From Rhododendron vialii (taxonomy: Eukaryota > Streptophyta > Magnoliopsida > Ericales > Ericaceae): a stretch of 64,000 bases of DNA. Under the pieces are notes generated by a model. That model did no database searches, had not been told where the DNA came from, and worked only from the letters and a program-made list of their open reading frames with translations. The stretch is taken from the NCBI RefSeq assembly GCF_030253575.1, contig NC_080561.1, forward strand, positions 7,515,001 to 7,579,000, in the 5' to 3' direction. A program made the position numbers and the translations under genes. Positions 55,568 through 64,000 of this stretch are shown one piece after another. How positions within the stretch are numbered: position 1 is the first letter of the stretch; every line of letters begins with the position of its first letter.

Positions 55568-56329
55568 AGAGACTTTCGACATTTGCCACTAAATGAACTT
55601 TTAGTTAATGAATATGAGAAGAATAATCTGTGTCTCTCAATTCATATTTTTATGAACTTCAACTCGTTTGCTCCGTTCAGACGAAAGGATAAAAGTTTAG
55701 GAAAATCATTCCATTCGGTTGAAAAATTCATTTTTTTTGCACTAAAAAATGATTATTTATCAAAATATTTAGGCAAAAATAAAAATAAAGCTTTTCTGAT
55801 TCTTCTTGTCGAGAATAATCAATAACTCATAAAAATTTTGATATAAAATTAACTTTAGCGAAAAAAATTTAAACAAAAATAAAATTCTCAAATTTAAGTT
55901 AAGTTTACAAGTACTTACCCTGACACGAAGGAAACAGTAGAAAGTTTTGACAGACTAGTCAAAGGGTCAGCTGACAGTGAAGGCATGTCTGAGATGGGAC
56001 TACTCAATGGTGATTGAGTCCAGTCCTTCCAGCCTTCAGGGAGACTAAATTTTGACCAAAGATTACTGTACTACAGGTTTTCCCTCTTTTTTTTGGGTGC
56101 AATAGGTTCTCCCTTTGCATATCGAAAAGATGCCCGTTAGGGTACGTGAAAAATGTCTATGAAAAGTAAATCAACATTTCAAATTTAAATTTGTTTGAAT
56201 TTAAATTTGAAACGTTCATTTGCTTTTCATGAACACTTTCATGAATATTCTTCATGAGTCATAATATTTCTGTATCGAAAATGCTAGTAGTAAATTTTTT
56301 GAGAATGGAATAATAAATAATTAAAAAGC
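55568..56329. other. Intergenic; short AT palindrome
   Basis: No gene. CAAATTTAAATTTG and AATTTAAATTTG near 56187-56215 form a small palindrome. Confidence 0.35.
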
Positions 56330-56603
56330 TACTCTCTCCGTCCCCATCTTTTTTTCCTCGTGAACACTTTTTACGTTCTCAAAAATATTGTCTTCGTTTC
56401 AAAGTCTTTTTTACCCTTACTTTTTGAAATGACGGACCTACTAGCAATGATGATGTTTTGAACCGTAAAAGGAGAATTATTTCCGTTTGACCAAAAAAAA
56501 GAGTGTAAAAGGAGAATATATTAATATGAAATGTGTAACGATTATATTCTCTTAATAAGTGGACACCGTCCAAAGGAGAAAAAAGATTGAGATAGAGGGA
56601 GTA
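56330..56603. mobile_element. Stowaway-type MITE, diverged
   Basis: Starts TACTCTCTCCGTCCCCATCT and ends GATTGAGATAGAGGGAGTA, with TA at both ends. The interior is non-coding. Confidence 0.65.
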
Positions 56604-57841
56604 TTACATATGTTAAGTAAAAACGAAAATTAGCTTCTTAAAAAAAAAACAAAGCCAAGCACAAACTCACGCAAAGAGTCTGTTGCATCAAGTGTTGCTC
56701 CTTCCGTTCCAATTGAGAGTTCGTGCTATTTTTCAATTGATTACATATTATGATTTTTAATGTTTTATGTTATTTTAAAAATATTGTATTATGGAACTAA
56801 TTAATCGAGATCTATCAAATAAGATCCACATTGGATCTAACATTCATTAACATTTTAAAGACATAACTAGTTTTTTATCCAATTAAAATAGAACAAGAAA
56901 CTATTAAATTAGGACATAAACCATTTTCCTACAATTTTCATAAATACTGAAAACAAATACTACATATTCTTCTCTCTTTTTTTGATGGGTAATACTCCAT
57001 ATTCCTATACTTTGCACGTGGGAATAAAGTGGAAAGTATATTCTGCGAAATTATTTACCAACAGCATTATTTAATAATACAAAAAAAGGAAAGGACGTGG
57101 TTGGTTGAATTATTGACACCAGAATCAAGCTATGTCTATGGATGGCCCTGGTTCGACAAGTCAAAAGCAGGGGGAATGGAATGGGCTGCTTTGTGCCTAA
57201 TGCTTACAAATCTCTTTCTTCCAAAAAAATGAGCATAAAATCTTCCTTTTTAAGATGTTGATCGATTTTAGGTCCAATTTTTTGTTAGCAAGTCGGGCGT
57301 AGAATCGATTAAGCATTTATCGATATCCGACGGAACTGATTATTTACAAGGATGCTTAAAAAATGTTTTGAAAAAGTTGAGCGTCTCCAATTATTTGTAT
57401 GAAATTCTTAAGTGGGTCCCATAAAAGGCGATGTACGCCAAATAATATACCCATAGTTTTGTTGTTTTGAGATGGTCCAATTAATACAGAAAGTTGCAGC
57501 ATCTGACTGGAGTGCTGCAAAATGCAAAGGAAGCCCTTGATCTGTAACATCCGTTGCTCCGTCCGGATGAGGTCACGGCAGTCCAGCCCGCGGCCGCTCA
57601 AGTATAATTTAGAGACCGAAGCCTCTGTCTTTTTATTCGAAAGGTGGTTAAATCCGTCTGGAGTCTGGACGCAGGACGCAATGCAACTAAGGACCCTATG
57701 TTTTTAGGGTTATAAACCCCTTTTTGGCTAGAACTTTGTGGGCAAGGGCTTCTAATTATACTACAATGCTACACACACAACCCTAATTCTGACCGTCCAG
57801 ATGTGTTTGGACATTTTAGATTAAAAAAAACGGAAAACCTA
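56604..57841. other. Intergenic, no gene seen
   Basis: Contains a half-match to a Stowaway end near 56697 (CTCCTTCCGTTCCAATTGAG) without a partner. Otherwise nothing assigned. Confidence 0.35.
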
Positions 57842-58205
57842 TAGGGACCGACGGGTCCAGCACTGAAATCGTACCGACGGCCGCGCCGGGCCGTCTCTGG
57901 CCATCGGATGGTTGATCCGAGCCGTCCAAAAATTCTATAAAAAAAAACGAGGGAGCCTATGCGAGAATCAACGGCATCCAATGTGTGTAGAATGCTTGAT
58001 CCAAACACCCTTTTTTTCGTGTATATATGAAAAAATGGGGTGTTTGGATCGAGCATCTAAGCACGTCGGATGCCGTTGATTCCTGCAAAAGCCCACTCGG
58101 TTTTTTTTCTAAAATTTTTGGATGGCTCAGATCGGCCGTCCAATTCTCGGAGACGGCCCAACGCGGCCGTCGGTACGATTTCGGTGCCGGACCCATCGGT
58201 CCCTG
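57842..58205. mobile_element. Large foldback element, ~175 bp arms
   Basis: The left arm AGGGACCGACGGGTCCAGCA, ATCGTACCGACGGCCGCG, AATCAACGGCATCC, GATCCAAACACCC is repeated inversely on the right after a centre near 58024. Arm identity is high and the loop is very short. It is GC-rich compared with its surroundings and has no coding capacity. Confidence 0.85.
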
Positions 58206-59678
58206 TAGCAGCACTCTTAAAAAAAACTCTTACAGGAAAAAGTTCAACTTTTCCGGAGAAACGTTTGAGCAAATCTTAGCCATTTATTATAACAATGGAC
58301 GGATAGAGATTGGTCGGTAACACTTTCGCTAATTATAAGTAGTTGCATTGAGATTCGTTATTGGCATGTGAGAGAAAATATAGTACTACTTCCCTATGTA
58401 GGTTTGCGAATGAGAACTTCGTACTTTTGAGTTTGGTGAAGGGTGGGACTTGGGAGAGGTTGCTACAAAAATCCTTGTAGATCTTTCGAGCATCCGTTTG
58501 CACTTGTATTAGTGGAAAGTATTGATCGACCGATCGTGAAATAGGTTTACACTCAACGTAGGCCGAACGACGTAAAATCCTTGTCTTCCTTCTTTTGTTT
58601 CTTCTCTCGTCGGTTGGGTGCTGCTTAGCACATCAATTTCGTTCTTCAAAAGAGTAATATTCGTAACTCAAATTATTGGCAGTGCGTTGAGTCCTGAAGG
58701 AGTCCGCCACACAACAAAATTCAAGTTCAAGTTCTACACGAGGAGTCCTACCCAACCCAATCCAATCCAACGTTAGCCAGAAGACCTTCTCCTCTCGGAA
58801 ATATTCTCGTCAAAATTTTTGAATATTTCGTCATTCATGTTTTTCCGTATTTAGTGATTTTTTATCAAATTTTTTTTACTTATTGAATGTAAATAGCGTA
58901 TCTCTATTCAAAAAATAAAAGAGCTTGTTAAAATGTTAAATTTTTTGACTAAAGACGAAAAAATATGCAAACTTTTTTGTCCAAAAAATTTATCTCAAAA
59001 ATTGATAACCAAACAAAGCGTATCTAATCTTCTGCCCAACCGGTGAGTAATAATTTTCAAATATTCTGAAAATTACATCAATTTGAACATTCGACTGCAC
59101 CACAAAATCCAAAGATATCCTCCACAAAGCATATCCAAATTGAATCCCATCACAAGTACAAATGTAAGGAGAGGTGAAATCTCAATGCGAGGAAGGATAG
59201 TCGCGAACCTTTCTTTAACTGAGGTGCACGGCTCTTGTCAACTCGGCTAACCTGGTCGGTTAGATGAGAATGTCATCGACTTTTTTTTTTTTTTTTTGCA
59301 CGGCGATCATTAACTGCTTTTGACTTTAATGTGCCCGTGTGTGTGAGAGAGTGGGAGAGATAGAAGAAGAAGTAATCGCGGTTGCAGCTCGGCCTATCTG
59401 GAGATAAAGCAATTCCAGGATTCTCAATCTAACCAGGAAAACAACTGTGACAATTCCATAAAGATTCTGAACAATTCTTGTTCCAGGAAATGAATTTGCT
59501 TCTACAGTTTAGTTTTCAGTACTCAGAATCAGAGACAATTCTAAACAACAAGAAGTGAAATTCAAGGCTAACGTTTACAAACAGACCTAACTGTATGTAC
59601 ATACATTCGTTCCTAGACTCGTAATTTCAAATACGTAAAAATGTTTCCCAAATACAATCCGTCGACATAAGAAGGGAG
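58206..59678. other. Intergenic, one candidate SINE promoter
   Basis: No gene seen. It includes an 18-base T run at 59280-59297 and the tRNA-like boxes at 59200-59248. Confidence 0.35.
59200..59248 (-). mobile_element. Candidate SINE or tRNA-like promoter
   Basis: On the minus strand AGCCGAGTTG (A-box, 9 of 10) is followed 30 bases later by GTTCGCGAC (B-box, 8 of 9). The spacing equals that of tRNA genes. No tRNA cloverleaf was recognised. Confidence 0.35.
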
Positions 59679-59695
59679 AACATAGCATGAATATT

Positions 59696-59951
59696 CCCTC
59701 GACTGCTCTGTGTTTGTTTGTTTGGTCAGAAGACGGTATTTTGGGTGTTGACCCTACTTGCTGACAGATTTGATTTAGGGCTTTTTTGAGCTTTTTTGTT
59801 GTTGGGTTTCAATTTGTTTTTGGATGTTCTTGTTTGGTTTTGTTTCTGCATTCCACCTTTGGTTTGATTCACCTCCACTATCCCCCGGCTTGATGTACCT
59901 TAGTCAAGTCTTCTCTAATAAAATGTTACTTTTACCAATAAAATTAAAAAA
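59696..59951 (+). mobile_element. 5'-truncated retro-insertion with target-site duplication
   Basis: The 17 bp AACATAGCATGAATATT occurs at 59679-59695 and again at 59952-59968. The insert between ends in AATAAAATTAAAAAAA, a poly(A)-like tail. This is the signature of LINE-mediated retroposition. The insert resembles a plant LINE or transcript 3' end and has no coding frame. Confidence 0.8.
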
Positions 59952-59968
59952 AACATAGCATGAATATT

Positions 59969-60687
59969 GTCTAGAATCGTAGATTTTAATGATCAATAGT
60001 CATACCATAATCCATCATAGTAGAGTTTCAGACATATCCATAAAACCTTTTCACTATCATAAACGGACAGGGACGAGCCAAATTTCAAGAGACATTCGCA
60101 AGCACAAGCCATTTACTAAAGGATTAAGAGTTCAAACCAACCTACTTGTGGATTGTAAACATTACTCCCAAGCTCGAAAATTGTGGGTTGGGCTGAGTGA
60201 GTGAGGGTGCACCCAAGGGCCTAGGTAGACGTAATGTTCCAGCCTCCGGTAGTCCCATCTGGAATCGTGTTGAGTACTCGATAGTTCTCAGCTTAAGCTA
60301 ACAAAAAACTCAGAACCAATATCTGATTAACATCGGCAACATAAACGAATAAATACTACTACTCAGTTGGAACCTTAGGCAATTCATCATTTGAGCCCAA
60401 TGAAAGTGAACTTGATCCGTCAACATAGTGATGAAAAAGAAAGAGATAGTAGAACCTAAAGTGCTTGGAATTGCAAGCTTAGTTTATCAATTATCAGCAA
60501 CAGTGCAGTGGTATTGTGAAACCTGCAGAAAACAAAGTTGAGCCCCCCTACACATGGGAAGTTAGGAATCAATTTTGGCCTCATATCGATCGGAAAGTGG
60601 CCACTCAAATCCAGCACAATGAGAACAAAATGTTTTTACAATCGTCCAAAAAATGAAACTTCATATGGATACGAAATATGTCACTGT
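59969..60687. other. Intergenic, no gene seen
   Basis: Nothing assigned. Confidence 0.35.
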
Positions 60688-60906
60688 TACTCCCTCCGTC
60701 CCAAATTTTTTGTCCGGCCCGCAAAACGGAGTGTTAAAAATAATACAATTTTTGCAAGAAAAAATCAAAAGTTTTTCAACAATTTACTAGATATCAATGA
60801 GTATTTTTAATTTGTGAAAAAAGTTTGAATTTTTTCTTAAAAAAATTGCACTGTTTTTAACACTCCGTTTTGCGGACCGGACAAAGAATTTGAGACGGAG
60901 GGAGTA
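60688..60906. mobile_element. Stowaway-type MITE with ~80 bp inverted arms
   Basis: Ends TACTCCCTCCGTCCCAAATT and TTTGAGACGGAGGGAGTA. The arms continue through TTTGTCCGG, CGCAAAACGGAGTGTTAAAA and AATTTT on both sides. TA flanks it. Well-preserved ends suggest a young copy, ~300 bp beyond the 3' end of the phosphodiesterase gene. Confidence 0.85.
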
Positions 60907-61203
60907 CATTTTTGTCCCCGGCATTGCATGGATGAAATATGCTTATGTTCAATTTAACTTTCAATAGACGAATTCAAGATTGAAACATAACCCAAAAAAA
61001 AACACTGAGAGACGCAACTGAAAACAATTATAGCATGCTTGCCTTTTAGTTCAGCGCAAACCCTACATCCTGTACATGATAAATATACAACAGCAACCCT
61101 TGATACACCAACAAAAAGACTTCACATATAAACAAACAGAATCAGAAAAGACCCGTTACCAACTTACTGAATCAGAACAAGGAGAACGAGACTAACACTA
61201 TCT

Positions 61204-62160
61204 TCATGCCTCACCTTCAATCCTGGCATAAGTAAGCCCAACACAGGCATCAACAAAATCCTCGTCAATAAAATCAGTAGACAATACCTGCAGCCAATCA
61301 CCGAAACCCCGGGTGAAGCACTGACTAATGAAAAGACGAGCGTACCCATGGATCCGATTCGTAACTGGTTTTACGTACATAACCGGGTTATCCGCTTGTG
61401 GGGTTAAGGTATTCTCCACCCGGTAAAAGTGTTTCCTGGAGCCAATGGGTGGCTGCTCACTCAAGTACTTCAAATTGCTCTCAAACTTGGTAAATGGCAA
61501 ATCAGTGTCAATCCAATTATCCGTCAAATACCCAGATCCCCATAATGGCCCCCCAACCTCCGGCTCGGGTGAAATTCTCGGCTTCCAAACACAAATAACT
61601 CTCTTTGGCAATATGTCAGCAATTGTCTTTTCAAACACATTATCATCATTATGAATGAGAAACTCACCCAATTGCTCCTCCAAGTACTTGTCGAACTCGG
61701 GTGGGTCCTTGTGTCCGAACTCTGTTCGGATCTCTAGAATTACTATCTCCGCTTGGGTTTCGGACAAAAACTGCTTGATGTCGTTCATAACCACATCAAT
61801 GCTATAGGTCAGGAGGATTCCGTGACAAACACGGCGGTCCTCCTGAACTCGGATATCAACGACGCGGGTCCCTATTTCGAGTTGATCGTAAATAGAGAGA
61901 GTTTGGCATTGGGCGAAGGGGCGAGTAATGAGTGGGATTCCTATCTTGTTGGTCGCGGAGTCATGGGTCCCAGGCCATACAATCTTGTTTAATTGAACTT
62001 TCTCCGGGTTGAGGCCTAACATCCAGTTTTTCCGATCAGGAGGGCGGTAGTCACAACCGGGGAAGTTGCAGCCATTGCTTTGTTGAAGATCTCTTAAAGC
62101 TTTTTCTTCGGATGAAACCGATTTTATTCGGTCCATCTGCTTAGAGACCTCACCACGCAT
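61204..62160 (-). CDS. PLC-like phosphodiesterase (PI-PLC X domain)
   Basis: Intact single-exon gene for 318 residues. A short N-terminal region is followed by an X domain of PI-specific phospholipase C. The first catalytic histidine is in IVWPGTHDSATNK (about residues 60-72), followed by QLEIGTRVVDIRVQ and a second histidine in RRVCHGILL. The EH.../LEIRTEFGHKDPPEFD segment fits the barrel. There is no signal peptide, EF hand, Y domain or C2 domain, so it resembles the bacterial-type PLC-like superfamily rather than plant signalling PLCs. The substrate is unproven. The start is the first ATG (MRGEVSKQMDRI), preceded by a TC-rich leader. Arabidopsis homologs near At4g34920 and At4g38690 have about the same size. 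Confidence 0.92.
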   Translation of the reverse strand: MRGEVSKQMDRIKSVSSEEKALRDLQQSNGCNFPGCDYRPPDRKNWMLGLNPEKVQLNKIVWPGTHDSATNKIGIPLITRPFAQCQTLSIYDQLEIGTRVVDIRVQEDRRVCHGILLTYSIDVVMNDIKQFLSETQAEIVILEIRTEFGHKDPPEFDKYLEEQLGEFLIHNDDNVFEKTIADILPKRVICVWKPRISPEPEVGGPLWGSGYLTDNWIDTDLPFTKFESNLKYLSEQPPIGSRKHFYRVENTLTPQADNPVMYVKPVTNRIHGYARLFISQCFTRGFGDWLQVLSTDFIDEDFVDACVGLTYARIEGEA

Positions 62161-63345
62161 CTTGAAAATCAGAGAAGCACAAGAAGAAAAAGAACAACAA
62201 TCCTAAATTCTCCCTCCTCCCCTGGATGTTGCTTCTTCTTCTCCCTCTCCTTCTCCCTCTGCTTCTTTGTTTTATGTTGTTTATGGGGTAACTTGTGATT
62301 AAGAGGTTTAGGTTATCTGGGTTTTAATAAATTCATTAATGTTTGGTGGTGTCACTAAGGTTAGACAAAGACCTCATATGGCTTCACCAGATAAATACCA
62401 GCGAGAATAATGATTGCATGCATATCCACAAGTTTTGGATTTTTACTGATCAATATCGGATTCACCGATTCGCAGTCAATTAGACCGATCCAGTTGTTCT
62501 AGAGTTCTTTTAACGCCGAAATAATTCTACAAAATAATGGCCATTACAACTTACACCCAATACTTGACTGTATTGTTTGATACTCCCAATATCATTCTGA
62601 TATCATGATTTAAAACTACAGTAAAGCATCTCCAATTATGCTTCAAGATTCATTTTCTCCCAACTACTATATAAATTATATTATATATTGAGATAAGACT
62701 AGCTCTTTTGTAATTGTTTGGGCTTATTGGCCCACATTTTAGCTGGCAAAAGTTGCTTAAGTTTGTTGATGTTGATGTTGATCTTGATGTTTATATAAGT
62801 CGTCCTGTCTTTCACCTATAATAGATTATACAGTCAACCGTGTGGGAAAAGGATTCACACCTATATGTGCCACACGAAACAAGATGTGGTCTGTATCAAT
62901 TTGACCCTTCAACAAACCTGCTATTCAATGATCGAATGATCCAACCATAGAAGGATATTCCAGTAATCAGGCCTTAACACTTTATATATATGTACCAAAC
63001 AAAGCCTCCACCTAATGATATTCATCCTCTATATGAAGCTAGGATACCAACACGGGGTGTGGATACGATACAGATACGGCCATATGAGTAAACAAATGGA
63101 AACAGGTACAGTAAGATTAGAATACCTTAGACTAAAAATTACTTTTATAAACTTTTACCAATCAACTACGTATACTTACAAGTTACAATAATGGTAAAAA
63201 CCATTCTATTCTTCATATGCAGAACTATGCACACAAGTTTACTGTGTTACTTGTTGAAATTCAATTTTATTGATACATATGTATTACACAACAAGGATAT
63301 TCAAAAACTATAAACATATATGTATTTTACATTTTCATCTCACTA

Positions 63346-63380
<35 letters not shown>

Positions 63381-64000
63381 AAAAGTAATTAAAGTATAAA
63401 AAACTGTACTTGTCTGTATTCCTAACAATTATAAGAATGTATTCCAATTGTGGATGCTACTGGAATATGCATTGACGAATATCGGAGGAGTATCGGTACA
63501 ATATGGATACGCAGGGACGGAGGTAAGGCCAAGGGTGGGGAAGCCCGGGCCACCCCAACCTTGCTAGAATTACCCTATGTGCAGTATATACTACACATCA
63601 AAAAGTAAAATAAATGTCATAAAAAAGGCCAAATTTTACTTTAGCTGGTAATGGGTTAAGGTGTAGGGGAAAATAATTGTACTTTTTTTTATGTGTATAT
63701 CTATGTTTTGCCTAGTATGAATGGAAAATGACTATCCTGTTCTTGTAGAATCCTATCCCTTAGATTTCATTTTGAGTTGTGGTTCTCCATCTATAGAAAT
63801 CATAGCCCCATCTCTGCGGATACGACTTCCATGGAGAAGAATCCATGCTTCATAGTCCATCATTGCAATGTTATCAACTTCCTTTTATTAGTATGGTTTG
63901 GGTCAAGGTCTAGCACTAGTATTAAAAAAAGCAATTGAAAACAACTGGAAATGTGCTTAACTGATTCAGCCATGGTTATCATCTAAACATTACCTAAGAT
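62161..64000. other. Upstream region of the phosphodiesterase gene and intergenic DNA
   Basis: 62161-62280 is probable 5' leader (GA-rich on the coding strand). The remainder has no supported gene. An unpaired AGCATCTCCAATTATG near 62625 resembles a PIF-type MITE end. Confidence 0.35.
63349..63379. repeat. TC microsatellite
   Basis: About fifteen TC units. Confidence 0.95.

Noticed and set aside
57841..58320. Frames of 70-97 codons on both strands
   Set aside because: They are mirror translations of the foldback arms.

Overview
This is nuclear DNA of a flowering plant, most likely a eudicot; I cannot name the species. The evidence is GT-AG introns with short exons, low gene density, many MITEs of Stowaway and PIF/Harbinger type, LTR and LINE debris, tRNA-like SINE promoters, GA/CT-rich 5' leaders, plastid DNA pieces in a nuclear context, and plant-specific gene families.

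Layout. 1.2-1.9 kb: RING-H2 gene (+). 5.0-7.7 kb: five-exon F-box gene (-) with two partial tandem copies of its 3' part. 8-15.5 kb: MITEs, a compound microsatellite, a plastid-derived segment (psbK end joined to petA end) and a LINE-like tail. 15.9-18.6 kb: actin-depolymerizing factor of the ADF5/ADF9 class (-), three exons. 21.7-27.3 kb: membrane-anchored cyclophilin like CYP21-1 (-), seven exons. 27.6-32 kb: duplications, nested and long MITEs, a SINE. 32.2-36.3 kb: nodulin-like/NFD4-type transporter (+), three exons, with one base missing in exon 2. 37.5 kb: one unrecognised terminal exon (-). 39-41.6 kb: degenerate LINE reverse transcriptase and a complete small non-autonomous LTR element. 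43.5-45.2 kb: thaumatin-like protein (-), three exons. 45-51.7 kb: MITEs and direct repeats. 51.7-52.4 kb: cold-shock-domain, glycine-rich, CCHC zinc-knuckle protein (-). 54-61 kb: MITEs, a large foldback element and a 5'-truncated retro-insertion with target-site duplication. 61.2-62.2 kb: PLC-like phosphodiesterase (-), single exon.

The genes do not form a pathway. They fit conserved linkage groups: from memory, Arabidopsis has MFS, CYP21-1 and ADF9 adjacent near At4g34950-34970, and thaumatin-like, CSP2/GRP2 and PLC-like genes adjacent near At4g38660-38690.

Splice sites were chosen by eye from GT/AG signals, reading-frame continuity and family alignment. No search was run. I found no convincing new defence, biosynthetic or regulatory system. 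The most interesting items are the F-box locus, the frameshifted transporter, the chimeric plastid insert, and the compact LTR element.
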